DNA of 16,673 nt from Myxococcales bacterium. GTDB lineage: Bacteria > Myxococcota_A > Polyangia > Polyangiales > Polyangiaceae. Positions within the stretch are counted from its first letter, which is position 1. Each line of letters opens with the position of its first letter. Of this stretch, positions 1-8,351 are shown piece after piece. Made by a program: the position numbers and the translations under genes. The stretch spans positions 1-16,673 of the forward strand of contig JAAFHJ010000047.1 in the NCBI GenBank assembly GCA_013298325.1. Reading direction: 5' to 3'. The notes beneath the pieces were generated by a model. That model worked only from the letters and a program-made list of their open reading frames with translations, made no database searches and was not told the DNA's origin.

Positions 1-2
1 AC

Positions 3-1343
3 GCGCGCGCCCAGCAGGGGCTTGTGGAAGTCCTTGCCGACGACGACGCCTTCGCCGCCGATGTGGAAGCCTGGTGCCGGAGCGCCGGAGCGACCCTCCT
101 CGCGCTGACCCAGTCCCCGCAAGATGGGGGTGCCTTCCGCGCGCGCATCGACCTCCCGCCGCGCGCAGCCTCGTTGCGGGGACTCACGCCGACCCCACCG
201 CCCGCCGGGGTGCGCGGCGTCCCCGCTTCCGTGCGCCCCATTTCCGGCCCCCTCGACCTGCTCGATTGCCGCGGCAAGCAATGTCCGGAGCCGGTCCTCG
301 CCCTCGCCCGCCACGCGCGCGCCCACGGCGGAGGCGAAGTCGACGTGATTGCGGATGATCCTGCCTTCGCCGCCGACGTCGCCGCCTGGTGCCGAAGCTC
401 GGGGGCGACCGAAATTTCAAGAACCCAGGAAGGTTCGGCGCTTCGCGTCCGGATCCGCCTCGCGACGAAAGCGCCGAGCAGCCGCGGACCGGCAGCCTCC
501 TTCGCAGCGCTCGACGTCCACGAGAAAACGGGGCGCATCGAGGAGGGGGCCGTCCGTTCCCTGGTGCCGCTCCAGGGGGCGAATGCCCCGCAGGCGCGCT
601 TCGATCTCCGCGGCCAAACGCCGACCGAGGCGCTCGCCGAAGCGGGGCGAATTGGCGCGCTCGGTGCTGGAATGACCGTCGAACTGCTCGTCCCCGACGG
701 CGCGACCGCCCAGGAGGTCCTCCGGATCTACAGCGGCGCCGGCCACGAGATCCTCACCCTCGAGCTCGGTACTCCGGCCCGCATCGCCGCACGCCTCCGC
801 GGCGGGGCGGTGACAGCCGGCACTCCGGGCCTCGTCGTCCACGCCGATCCGAACAGCCCCGACTGCACGCTGCTCGTGCTTCACAACGACCTTGAGGCGC
901 TCCTCGCGGCGCTCCTCGTCGCGAACGGCGCGGCGGCCGCCGGCATGAAGGTCATGATCTTCTTCACGTTCTGGGGGCTCAACACCCTGCGCGGCGAAGG
1001 TCCGAACCCGGCAGCCCCGGCATCACCGGCGAGCTTCTTCCAGCGCGTCTTCAAGTGGATGATGCCGAAGGGGCCCCGCCGCCAGCAGCTCGGCCAGCTC
1101 AACTTCGGCGGTGCCGGCTCGGCGATCCTCGGCTCGATCATGCGTCAGCAGAACGTCTCCGATCTCCCGTCGCTCCTCAGCTCCGCCCAGGAGCAGGGGG
1201 TCCGCTTCGTCGCCTGCACGATGAGCATGGGCGTGATGGGGATCTCTAAGCGGGATCTTCACCCCTACTCAAACCTCGAGTTTGCCGGCGTCGCGACCTT
1301 CGTCGATGCCGCTAAATCGAGCAAAATGAGCCTCGTGTTCTGA
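3..1343 (+). CDS. TusA-TusA-TusA-like-DsrE2 sulfur-carrier fusion protein (5' end outside window)
   Basis: The reading frame is open to the left edge, so the true start lies upstream; a GTG at 24 opens the visible 439 codons. Residue numbers count from that GTG. Residues 1-45 are the end of one TusA domain. Residues 78-146 are a complete TusA domain with the CPEP motif (Cys87), the persulfide carrier site. Residues 192-260 align with TusA but have TPTE where CPxP should be, so this domain lacks the carrier cysteine. Residues 280-439 are a DsrE2 domain with the FFTFWGLN motif and the conserved cysteine in ACTMSMGVMGI (Cys398). Such domains relay sulfane sulfur between thiols in the cytoplasm. 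Known relatives carry a CoA-disulfide reductase and rhodanese N-terminal to TusA-DsrE, so a similar part may lie upstream (inference). The TGA overlaps the next gene's ATG by one base. Confidence 0.9.
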   Translation, partial: ARAQQGLVEVLADDDAFAADVEAWCRSAGATLLALTQSPQDGGAFRARIDLPPRAASLRGLTPTPPPAGVRGVPASVRPISGPLDLLDCRGKQCPEPVLALARHARAHGGGEVDVIADDPAFAADVAAWCRSSGATEISRTQEGSALRVRIRLATKAPSSRGPAASFAALDVHEKTGRIEEGAVRSLVPLQGANAPQARFDLRGQTPTEALAEAGRIGALGAGMTVELLVPDGATAQEVLRIYSGAGHEILTLELGTPARIAARLRGGAVTAGTPGLVVHADPNSPDCTLLVLHNDLEALLAALLVANGAAAAGMKVMIFFTFWGLNTLRGEGPNPAAPASPASFFQRVFKWMMPKGPRRQQLGQLNFGGAGSAILGSIMRQQNVSDLPSLLSSAQEQGVRFVACTMSMGVMGISKRDLHPYSNLEFAGVATFVDAAKSSKMSLVF

Positions 1344-2002
1344 TGGCAATCGGCCTTAACCCCCTCGACCTCGATCAAGACCGGAGCCTCGTGCTCGTCG
1401 ACATGCGGCCCCCGGCGGAACGGGTGAGCGAGCTTGGATTTATTCCAGGATCGCTCCTTCAACCGCTCGCCGAACTCACGCCGCCGGCGCTCCGCGACTT
1501 TGCCGAAAAGATGGCCCATCTCTCCAGCGATGGCCCGATTGTGTTGACGTGCGTGAGCGGCCACCGGAGCGGAAATGCGGTCCGCGCCTTGGAGCCGCTC
1601 TTGGGCCCGACGCGCCACCTCGAAGGGGGGCTCCTCGGCTGGGGCGCCGCCGGATACCCGCTTTGTTTCCCCGAGCCTGTGGCGGTTCCGGGCGGGCGAG
1701 CACCGAGCGAAGCCGACTTTGATCGCGCCTTCCGCTCGGCCTTCTTGGGGGAGCTCATTCAATGCTCCCTCGACGGCGAGGAACTCGGCCTCCCGGCGAT
1801 CGACACCCTCGACGCCTGGCAGCAGCTCTACGCAGCCACCGGCCTCCCACTGCCGACCGCCGGCGCCGCACGCCGCCATCCCGCCGAAAAAGCACGGGAA
1901 CTCATCGATCGCGCCGGCGCCCGCCTCCGCCTCCACGGCGCGACCGCCGGCCAGCTCGTCCACTTCATGGAGCCGCTCTACAGCGCCACGCTCACCGGCT
2001 GA
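1343..2002 (+). CDS. Rhodanese-domain protein
   Basis: A 219-residue protein whose first ~105 residues form a rhodanese domain. It has the VDMRPPAE motif near residue 19 and a C-V-S-G-H-R-S-G active loop with Cys70, the residue that would carry the persulfide. The remaining ~110 residues are not a recognised domain; they are helical-looking and contain one cysteine. The ATG at 1343 shares its first base with the upstream stop (TGATG), so translation is probably coupled and the protein probably donates sulfur to, or accepts it from, the TusA/DsrE2 carrier upstream (inference). The gene ends 11 bases before a convergent gene. Confidence 0.88.
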   Translation: MAIGLNPLDLDQDRSLVLVDMRPPAERVSELGFIPGSLLQPLAELTPPALRDFAEKMAHLSSDGPIVLTCVSGHRSGNAVRALEPLLGPTRHLEGGLLGWGAAGYPLCFPEPVAVPGGRAPSEADFDRAFRSAFLGELIQCSLDGEELGLPAIDTLDAWQQLYAATGLPLPTAGAARRHPAEKARELIDRAGARLRLHGATAGQLVHFMEPLYSATLTG

Positions 2003-2013
2003 TCACCGGTCGC

Positions 2014-2502
2014 TCACGCGCCGCCGCGGGAGCTGCGCACGAATTCTTCAAGCTGATCGAGGCTCTCCGGGAGGCCGCTCGTCGACCCGGAAGCGATCGC
2101 GGCATCGAGCGCTTCGGCGGACGGGTAGCGGTCGTGGACGGTGACCTGGGCCCCACCCTCGCACGCCTCAACGCTGAGCGTGGTTACGGTCACGCCGCCG
2201 TCCCCCTCGTCGTTCGTCCAGACGAGGCGCCCGCCTTTGTCGGCCGCGGCGACCTCCGTGTAGGTCCCAAACACGGCGAACGTCGCATCTTCATGCTGAA
2301 ATTCCAGGCGGTAGTTGCCGCCGACGCGCACGTCCATCTCGCAGCTCCGGAGCGTGAGCCCGCAGGATTTCGGGACCCACCATTGCTGGAAAAACTGGCG
2401 GTTCGTCCACGCCTCAAAGACGATCGCCGCCGGCCCATCGACGATGCGTGTGACGACAAGATCCCGCTCCGACTTCCGCTCCACGACCGCCTGTTGTTTC
2501 AT
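2014..2502 (-). CDS. SRPBCC / AHSA1-like protein
   Basis: A 162-residue protein of the START/SRPBCC fold, closest by eye to the AHSA1 (Aha1 C-terminal-like) group. It shows IVDGPAAIVFEAWTN, then FFQQWWVP, then DVRVGGNYRLEF, the usual early motifs of this family, and ends with LDQLEEFV. Such proteins bind hydrophobic ligands or act as uncharacterised cytoplasmic factors; no substrate can be named. The frame is open further upstream, but the ATG at 2502 is preferred: it follows GGAAGAAG at ribosome-binding distance and starts only 5 bases after the stop of the upstream lipoprotein gene, suggesting one transcript. Confidence 0.85.
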   Translation of the reverse strand: MKQQAVVERKSERDLVVTRIVDGPAAIVFEAWTNRQFFQQWWVPKSCGLTLRSCEMDVRVGGNYRLEFQHEDATFAVFGTYTEVAAADKGGRLVWTNDEGDGGVTVTTLSVEACEGGAQVTVHDRYPSAEALDAAIASGSTSGLPESLDQLEEFVRSSRGGA

Positions 2503-2507
2503 AAATG

Positions 2508-3389
2508 TTACTTCTTCCGCCGCGAGACAAAGGGGGCAACGCGCCCGTTTTCGGTTCCAGTCAGGTAGAGTTCGCAACCGTCCGACGAGAGCGCCGAAGG
2601 CGTCGCGTTTTCAAGGCCGTCGAGGGCGGGAATCACCTCCGGGGTCGACCAGCCGCCGTTTTTGCGAGTGCTCCGGACGGTGCGTTCCTTGCCGTTGGCG
2701 AGGAGCTCCCGGAGGAAAAGTTCGGCGCCGCTTGCGTTGGGCACCGGGCAGCGGAACGTATCGCCAAATTCGGTAAGCTCGGCGGGGGGAACTCCAGGAG
2801 TCTCAAGACTTTGGACGTAGGTTCGTGCCTTTCCGCCCGAGCCCATATCGCTAAAATAAATGCTCGCACCCGAGGGGGTGAGGCTTGGGCAGGCGACCGA
2901 GCGCGCGTTCGCAACCTGTTGTGGCGCCTGGAAGATTCCCGTTACCGTCGTGCGTCGTGCGGTCCACAGTTGGAACGCGCTACCTACAAATCGTGTGAAG
3001 TAAATGGAAAGAGAGTCCGGCGAGAGCATCGGACGGTATTCCGCCGCACCGCTATTGATCGTCGCGACGAGTGCGACGCCCGAAACGGTTTCGCCGCGCA
3101 GCGAACCGGCGTAAATGTCCGTGCTTCCAACGCCGCCGGTCCGCGAGCTCGCGAAAAGCGCGGTACCGGTATCTGAGACCCAGAGATCAAGGTCGACGGA
3201 ATCGCCGTTGGCGATGCCCGAGATAGCCGTCGGCGCACCGAAATCGGGTCCCGTGCAACGGAGGAGCCCCGCGTCGCTGCCGGCATCGCTGCCAGCGTCC
3301 TGGTTTCCGCCATCTGCGGGGATCGCCGTTACGTCGTCCCCAACACAGGCGACAAGCGCAAACGGAAGAAGGGCACGTAGCAGATTCAT
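2508..3389 (-). CDS. Beta-propeller-like lipoprotein (PD40/TolB-type repeats)
   Basis: A 293-residue predicted lipoprotein. The ATG at 3389 is chosen because AGAAGG lies just upstream and it places a hydrophobic signal directly before the lipobox LVAC (Cys15). A low-complexity DAGSDAGSDAG linker follows. The body has repeated blades of the form 'LSPDSLSIYFTR', 'LTPSGASIYFSD' and 'LSSDGCELYLTG', typical of PD40/WD40-like propellers as in TolB. Scattered cysteines may form disulfides in the periplasm or at the outer membrane. Function is unknown; a binding or scaffold role is the family expectation. The SRPBCC gene follows after 5 bases. Confidence 0.8.
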   Translation of the reverse strand: MNLLRALLPFALVACVGDDVTAIPADGGNQDAGSDAGSDAGLLRCTGPDFGAPTAISGIANGDSVDLDLWVSDTGTALFASSRTGGVGSTDIYAGSLRGETVSGVALVATINSGAAEYRPMLSPDSLSIYFTRFVGSAFQLWTARRTTVTGIFQAPQQVANARSVACPSLTPSGASIYFSDMGSGGKARTYVQSLETPGVPPAELTEFGDTFRCPVPNASGAELFLRELLANGKERTVRSTRKNGGWSTPEVIPALDGLENATPSALSSDGCELYLTGTENGRVAPFVSRRKK

Positions 3390-3588
3390 TGTAGCCTTCT
3401 CTCGCGCTTCTACGGGTCTGTCAATCCGCCCGAGTCGGCGCCCCAAATGGGAACGCGCTCACCGAAGCGGGGCGAAAAGGGGCGTTCTCGCGAACGCGAA
3501 ATCGTTTATTTTTGCGAACTTCAATGGGGCATACGGCCACGCAGCTGGCGGGAATCCCGACGGACCGTGAGCGACCGACAAACGAAAG

Positions 3589-3612
3589 AACGCGACCCTC
3601 GCGGATCGCGTT
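3589..3612 (-). terminator. Rho-independent terminator after the amidase lipoprotein
   Basis: Read on the minus strand this is a perfect 7-bp stem, AACGCGA with TCGCGTT, around a 10-base loop that can add two inner G-C pairs. It begins 22 bases beyond the TAG at 3634 and is followed by the T-rich run CTTTCGTTTG. It separates the 3634-5067 gene from the propeller lipoprotein gene downstream. Confidence 0.65.
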
Positions 3613-3633
3613 TGTCCCCGCCCGGCGAGACGC

Positions 3634-5067
3634 CTACTTGCAGGCGAGTTCGGTGGCGCTCTTCATCGCCGCGCGGCCGCCGCTGCCGCCGGAGCAAGTC
3701 TTGCCGGTCGGGCACTGGAGGCCGGCGAGGCGGGTGCCCCCCTTGCATTGAATGGCCGCCTTCGCGATGTCGGGATCGCAGTAGAAGGCGTCGGCCTTCC
3801 CCTTGCAAAAGACATCGGCCTGGGAGGCACACCCTTGGGAGGCGTTCGGCGCGCGGAGGCAGTACGCGGTTGGCGTCTTCCCCTTGCGGCTATTGGTGAT
3901 GGAGCCGCTGTTGTAGGCCCCTTCCGAAATGCGGTTGTCAATCGCGGTAATCACGCCACCCTGGTTGTCGGCGACCATGAAGACGTGGCCCGAGTGGGCG
4001 TCGTTCCGGTAGGCGTCGGCGGCGGTGCGGATCTTCGCCTTCCCCTTCTTACCGCCGTATTCATTGAGATCTTGCGTAAAGGCGATGTCGCCCGGCTGGC
4101 AGTTTGCCGTACTGACCGGCTTCCAACCGCGCTTAAAGAGTTCCTCGCGGACGCCGTTGCCGCCAGAACCGACGGAGTCGGTCCGCTTGCGCATTGGAAA
4201 GCCGGGATAGACTTCGCGCATCGCGAGCGAAACGTAGGTCGCGCAGCGCTTGCCGGAGGCCTCGATGGCGCGCGCTTGGCGTTTGATCTGCGAGAAGTTT
4301 TGGCGATTGTTGTAGTGATTGAAGAGCTTCGCAGCGTCGCCACACGCCGAGGGGAGCGCCTTCGGGACGGCGGCGAGTTCGAGGTCGCCCCCAGCGAAAT
4401 CGGCGCTCGTGATCTCGGAGCCGTCGGCGGAGAGCCCGGCGTCGGCGTAGCCGTTCGGGAGGACTTCCGTCGCAAACTTCACATCAAAGCGGAGAGCGTT
4501 GCAGGCCGCGCCGCCGCCGTTCGCCTGGCATTCCGCGACGACGGTGCTGTCGAAGGGGCCGTAGACGAACTTTCCGTCGCTGCAGAGGCCGTGCTTGATG
4601 GAGACGGTCGTGCCGGTCGGGCAGTCGGAGACCGGCTCGTCCCCTTCAATGGTCGGGTCGTCGACGGCGCTCGGGTTGGCATTCCGTGCCGCCTTGGCGA
4701 GGGCGACCGGCCACTCGGCGCTGTCGCACACGGCGCCGCCGCCGTTCTTCTTGCAGGCGTCGATCATCCCTTGCGGGAAGGGGCCGACCGCCTCGCCGTT
4801 CGTCGTCACGCAGAAGCCGCTCGTCCCGTCGAAGGTGGTCGCGTCCGGGCAGACGACGTCGTTGGCGTCGACCGAGTAGGGGGAGTCGGACTCCGCCGAC
4901 ATCTTCGCGAGGTCGTTCGTGAGGTCGTTTGGCGTCGTCTCGCCGTCGGCCGTCGGTAGTTCGCCGTCGACCAGGCCGTCGTCGCCGGTCACCCGGTCGC
5001 TGGACGAGCAGGCGAAGAGGGAAAGGGCGAGGGCGGCTGAGGCGACGAGCGGAATGCGGCGGTGCAT
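3634..5067 (-). CDS. Cysteine-rich lipoprotein with CHAP/NlpC-P60-like amidase core
   Basis: A 477-residue predicted lipoprotein: signal segment, lipobox LFAC (Cys20), then an acidic Ser/Thr-rich linker. Two tandem cysteine modules follow, at about 73-120 and 149-195. Each has four cysteines with near-equal spacing (13, 19, 9 and 13, 18, 9) and the shared pattern GPF...C..NGGGA.C. Residues ~240-405 resemble a papain-like amidase of the CHAP/NlpC-P60 type: CATYVSLAM gives the candidate nucleophile Cys275, CQPGDIAF is the usual GD turn, SGHVFMV gives the candidate His361, and AIDNR may supply the third polar residue. The C-terminus has seven further cysteines. A role in cleaving peptidoglycan or another amide in the envelope is inferred. 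The ATG at 5067 has AAAGGA seven bases upstream. Confidence 0.8.
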   Translation of the reverse strand: MHRRIPLVASAALALSLFACSSSDRVTGDDGLVDGELPTADGETTPNDLTNDLAKMSAESDSPYSVDANDVVCPDATTFDGTSGFCVTTNGEAVGPFPQGMIDACKKNGGGAVCDSAEWPVALAKAARNANPSAVDDPTIEGDEPVSDCPTGTTVSIKHGLCSDGKFVYGPFDSTVVAECQANGGGAACNALRFDVKFATEVLPNGYADAGLSADGSEITSADFAGGDLELAAVPKALPSACGDAAKLFNHYNNRQNFSQIKRQARAIEASGKRCATYVSLAMREVYPGFPMRKRTDSVGSGGNGVREELFKRGWKPVSTANCQPGDIAFTQDLNEYGGKKGKAKIRTAADAYRNDAHSGHVFMVADNQGGVITAIDNRISEGAYNSGSITNSRKGKTPTAYCLRAPNASQGCASQADVFCKGKADAFYCDPDIAKAAIQCKGGTRLAGLQCPTGKTCSGGSGGRAAMKSATELACK

Positions 5068-5295
5068 GCGGAATCCTTTAGCAAAGCGGGGGCCAACGTC
5101 TCCAACGCATCACAGCATACAGGTTTCGTCGAAAAGCAAAAGAATCCTGTCTGTTACAACGCCGTTACGACGCACCACGCCAAGCATTTCGCCGGTTCCA
5201 CACGCTTGCGCTGGTCTCTTTCCAACCCACCCGGGTGGATCGTTGCTGCACCAACGAGGGCGTTCGTCTCCGGCCTACCGAAGATGGAAACAAGA

Positions 5296-5326
5296 AGCCC
5301 CGCCGATCCTTGCGGAGGGCGGGGCT
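5296..5326 (-). terminator. Rho-independent terminator of the rpmI-rplT transcript
   Basis: On the minus strand a perfect 9-bp GC stem (AGCCCCGCC with GGCGGGGCT) closes a 13-base loop 21 bases past the rplT stop and runs straight into TTCTTGTTT. This is a strong intrinsic terminator. Confidence 0.85.
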
Positions 5327-5347
5327 GCTCGATTTCCTTACCGGAAC

Positions 5348-5698
5348 TCAGATGGCCTTGGCCGACTTGAGCACTTCCGTGAAGGCGGCCGGGTCGGCGA
5401 TCGCGATGTCGCTGAGCACCTTGCGGTCGAGGTCGATGTTCGCGAGCTTGAGCGCGTGCATCGCCTTGCTGTACGTCGTGCCGTTGAGACGGGCCGCCGC
5501 ATTGATGCGGGCGATCCAGAGACGGCGGAAGTCACGCTTGCGGAGCTTGCGGTGGGCGTACGCATACACCCAGGACTTCATCACGACTTCCTTCGCGTAA
5601 GCGAAGAGGCGGCTGCGGGCGCTGTGGAACCCGGAAGCGGCCTTGAGGATACGATTGCGGCGACGACGCGCCTTAAAACCACGTTTTGCGCGGGGCAT
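5348..5698 (-). CDS. rplT: 50S ribosomal protein L20
   Basis: A 116-residue protein of normal L20 length. It begins MPRAKRGFKARRRRNRILK and carries the family signatures KEVVMKSWVYAYAHRK, RKRDFRRLWI and RINAAAR. L20 binds 23S rRNA early in assembly of the large subunit; in several bacteria it also represses its own operon by binding the mRNA. The start lies 18 bases after the rpmI stop, with AGAGG upstream, so the two genes are co-transcribed. Confidence 0.98.
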   Translation of the reverse strand: MPRAKRGFKARRRRNRILKAASGFHSARSRLFAYAKEVVMKSWVYAYAHRKLRKRDFRRLWIARINAAARLNGTTYSKAMHALKLANIDLDRKVLSDIAIADPAAFTEVLKSAKAI

Positions 5699-5716
5699 AG
5701 GAGGGCCTCTTTCTCG

Positions 5717-5914
5717 TCAGCCGTAGGGGAGCAGGCGCTTGAAGTGCTTTTCGAACGACTTGGCGACCATGTCGTTCTTACGCAGGCGGCGGAGGCGCTT
5801 GCGGGACTTGTTGCTCAGCCCGTGGTTTCCGCCCTGCTTGGAGCGGCGCACACGGCCCGATCCAGTGATGCGGAGCCGCTTTGCCGCGGCTTTCTTGGTC
5901 TTCATCTTCGGCAT
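5717..5914 (-). CDS. rpmI: 50S ribosomal protein L35
   Basis: A 65-residue basic protein of normal L35 length. It begins MPKMKTKKAAAKRL and contains GSGRVRRSKQGGNHGLSNKS and the arginine-rich RKRLRRLRK segment. AGGAAGG precedes the ATG. In most bacteria infC (initiation factor IF3) lies immediately upstream; here the upstream DNA instead holds a promoter and then a divergent lipoprotein gene, so this pair is transcribed without infC. Confidence 0.97.
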   Translation of the reverse strand: MPKMKTKKAAAKRLRITGSGRVRRSKQGGNHGLSNKSRKRLRRLRKNDMVAKSFEKHFKRLLPYG

Positions 5915-6002
5915 GACGTGCCTTCCTCAGAGGGAACGCTCTCTCGGGGCCCTCGCCGGATGCGAGAGTGGGAATGCCGCGGAGATGCGTGTGGGGAGGC
6001 GC

Positions 6003-6030
6003 CTCGTAGCAAAGTGCGAGCGGCTGTCAA
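6003..6030 (-). promoter_or_regulatory. Probable sigma70-type promoter for rpmI-rplT
   Basis: The minus strand has an exact TTGACA (6025-6030) and, 16 bases later, a weak -10, TACGAG (6003-6008). Transcription would start near 5996, leaving a leader of about 80 nt. That leader contains a CTCTCG...CGAGAG hairpin just before the rpmI ribosome-binding site, a possible site for L20 feedback (inference). Confidence 0.5.
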
Positions 6031-6099
6031 TCGATTTGCGGTTGTGTTCGCCGGTTCTTCTTGCCGCAAGCCGGTCTGCGCGGTGTTCTGCTCGCCTCC

Positions 6100-7185
6100 A
6101 TGAACACGCGCGTCCGTGCCCCCCGCCTCGCCCTTTGCCTCGCTCTCCTTGGATCTGTAGCAACTTCCGCGGCTTGCAAGAAGGACGCAGCTCCGACCGC
6201 AGCAGCGAGCGCCTCGGTCGCTCCGGCGCCGGCCTCGGCGGCCCCTCCTGCGGCATCGACGGTGGCACCCGCCTTGACCGCCACTGCCGGCGCGGCCGGG
6301 CTTCCGGCACGGACGCCGACGACCGCCGGCCCGCTCGCCATCAAAGGATACCCGATGACCGAGCAGGTCGGCCCCCCAGAGACCCTCGAGTACGTCGGCT
6401 GGATCGGCGATAAATTCGGCTGGTGTGAGGAGGCTGACGGCGGTGGTGACGTCCTCCCGTACAGCTGCGACCTCGTCCTCGCCGACGGAAAAGTCGAATC
6501 CCACGGCACGAAAGGGGAGCCGACGGAAGCGTCCGTCAATGCGGCAAAAGCCTGGGCCGCAAAGAGCGGATTGCCGAAGGGGACCAAATCCCCGAAGCTC
6601 GTCGGTACCTGGGATTTTGGGGACATTACACTCGCGTTTCAGATCCTCGACAGCAAGACCGCCGATGACGGTGAAGTCAAAGCAACCGCCGGTTTGGTCC
6701 TCGGCGGAACCGTCGATGGTGAGAAGCCGGTCTTCCCGTTTGTCGTCGCCCCGTCGACGAAGAAGGGCTTCAACTTTGGCGCGGCGCCGAGCGCGGCCAT
6801 CGTCTCCCCGGATGGGAAGAGCCTCGGAGTTATTGGCCATCTCTTCGGCATGGAGTTCGTCAACAGCCACGTTGCCAAGCGGACGACGCTCGCCGGTCTC
6901 GCCGCCAGCATCTACAACGACACCGGTTTCCGGCATTACACCAAGAAGGAATACGACAAGGCAGCCGACCTCTTCCTCCGTGGGACGCTCGCCGATCCGG
7001 AGTCGAAGCTCCCCGCCTACAATCTCGCATGCACCTACGCGATTCTCGGCGACTCCCACGCGGAAGCGGCGCTAAAAATTGCGATTGAGCGCGGCGGCGA
7101 TGCCGTCAAAAAGCGCGCGGCGAAAGATGCCGACTTCGCGAAGGTGAAGACGGCCCCGTGGTTTACCGCCCTTACTGGTGGATGA
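6100..7185 (+). CDS. TPR-containing lipoprotein
   Basis: A 361-residue predicted lipoprotein. The ATG at 6100 is chosen because it gives a compact signal peptide ending in SAAC (Cys26); no good ribosome-binding site is visible, and an upstream in-frame TTG is less likely. An Ala/Pro/Ser linker spans ~30-75. The middle domain (~85-265) is unrecognised but begins YVGWIGDKFGWCEE and contains a second cysteine in PYSCDLVLADGK, a probable disulfide partner. Residues ~270-361 are TPR-like: GFRHYTKKEYDKAADLF, then AYNLACTYAILGD, ending with a DADFAKVKTAPWF motif common in such proteins. It probably sits in the periplasm on a membrane anchor. It is the first of three co-directional genes. Confidence 0.75.
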   Translation: MNTRVRAPRLALCLALLGSVATSAACKKDAAPTAAASASVAPAPASAAPPAASTVAPALTATAGAAGLPARTPTTAGPLAIKGYPMTEQVGPPETLEYVGWIGDKFGWCEEADGGGDVLPYSCDLVLADGKVESHGTKGEPTEASVNAAKAWAAKSGLPKGTKSPKLVGTWDFGDITLAFQILDSKTADDGEVKATAGLVLGGTVDGEKPVFPFVVAPSTKKGFNFGAAPSAAIVSPDGKSLGVIGHLFGMEFVNSHVAKRTTLAGLAASIYNDTGFRHYTKKEYDKAADLFLRGTLADPESKLPAYNLACTYAILGDSHAEAALKIAIERGGDAVKKRAAKDADFAKVKTAPWFTALTGG

Positions 7186-7217
7186 AACAGCATTGAAGAT
7201 CGTGTAACGATCGCGCG

Positions 7218-8348
7218 ATGCCGTCGCGCACCCCCTTCTTCGCCGCCCCCCTGCTCCTTTCGGCGCTGGTTGCCGCCCCGCTCGCTGCATGCAGCGGCAG
7301 CGAAGGGGGCGCCGCAGAAGACGACAAAATCATCGGCGATAACAACCTTGTAGCGGTTGCCGAGGACGGCTCGAATATCCCTGCGAAGTACAAGGGTCTC
7401 CTCGATGCCTTCGGGCTCGGGTCGATGACCTGCACGATGACCCACCTCGGCGACGGGCTCGTCTTGACGGCGGGGCACTGCGTCGACGCACCGCCGGTGA
7501 AGAACGAGATCGTCCCCTGCGGCGACGTGACCATTCGTTGGGGCTTCCGCGGATCCCGGAGCGAACAGTCGCTGCCGGAGTCCCATTGCGAGCGCATTTT
7601 GGTCGCGAAGGATGACACGAAGACCGGCGTCGATTTCGCGCTCCTTCTCGTCGACAATCCGCCGAAGGCAAAGATCCCGGTGACGCTCGCGACGACGGCG
7701 AAGGTCGGGACGAAGATCACGATTTTCGGCCATCCGAAGGGGCGCCCGCTGGAATGGTCGAAGACCTGCACGATCCAGCCGGGGACCTCGTTTTTTAGCG
7801 GAGATGGCGGCCTTGACGCCGATGCCACCGACGGCCCCTCCACCGAGTTCTTTGCTCATCAATGCGACACGGAGCCGGGCAACAGCGGCAGCACCGTCCT
7901 CGATGACAAAACGCTCGCCGTCGTCGGCATTCACGACGGTGGGTACCCGAACTGGAACTACGGGACCTACGTCACGCGGACGGCGATCGCCGATTGGATC
8001 GGGAAGGTCGACGGCCCGAAGACGGCATTCATGTACCCGAGTGAAGGGGACGTCCTCGAAGGGGAGGTCTCTGTCACGATGCGCCGCTGGATGCGGAACG
8101 GGACCGTCGGAAAGATCGTGGTCGCCTTTCCGGACGGCAGCAAGCAGACGATCGCCGCCAATGAAGACGGCCTCCTTTGGGATTCGCGGAAGACCTCCGA
8201 CGGCCCTGCGACCATCACCGCGACCCCCTACGACGCAAAGACGGGCGCCGCCGGCACCCCGGTGAAACTCCCTGTAACTCTTCGGAATACGCCGGTTGTC
8301 GCCGATGCCGGCGCCGATGCCTCCCCCGCCGACGCTGGCCGCGACTGA
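7218..8348 (+). CDS. Trypsin-like serine protease lipoprotein
   Basis: A 376-residue protein with lipobox LAAC (Cys25) and a complete chymotrypsin-type triad: His87 in LTAGHC, Asp139 in GVDFALLLV, and Ser223 in EPGNSGS. Several cysteines sit near the active-site elements (72, 88, 101, 124, 184, 216), as expected for disulfides. Residues ~265-355 look like an Ig-like beta domain (AFMYPSEGDVLEGEVSVTMRR), followed by an Ala/Asp tail. It is predicted to act outside the inner membrane on an unknown substrate. The gene is 32 bases after the TPR lipoprotein and 3 bases before the next gene, which argues for an operon. The start has no strong ribosome-binding site. Confidence 0.9.
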   Translation: MPSRTPFFAAPLLLSALVAAPLAACSGSEGGAAEDDKIIGDNNLVAVAEDGSNIPAKYKGLLDAFGLGSMTCTMTHLGDGLVLTAGHCVDAPPVKNEIVPCGDVTIRWGFRGSRSEQSLPESHCERILVAKDDTKTGVDFALLLVDNPPKAKIPVTLATTAKVGTKITIFGHPKGRPLEWSKTCTIQPGTSFFSGDGGLDADATDGPSTEFFAHQCDTEPGNSGSTVLDDKTLAVVGIHDGGYPNWNYGTYVTRTAIADWIGKVDGPKTAFMYPSEGDVLEGEVSVTMRRWMRNGTVGKIVVAFPDGSKQTIAANEDGLLWDSRKTSDGPATITATPYDAKTGAAGTPVKLPVTLRNTPVVADAGADASPADAGRD

Positions 8349-8351
8349 CCC

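Noticed and set aside
5068..5287. Upstream region of the amidase lipoprotein gene
   Set aside because: No convincing -35/-10 pair, operator or small gene could be supported.
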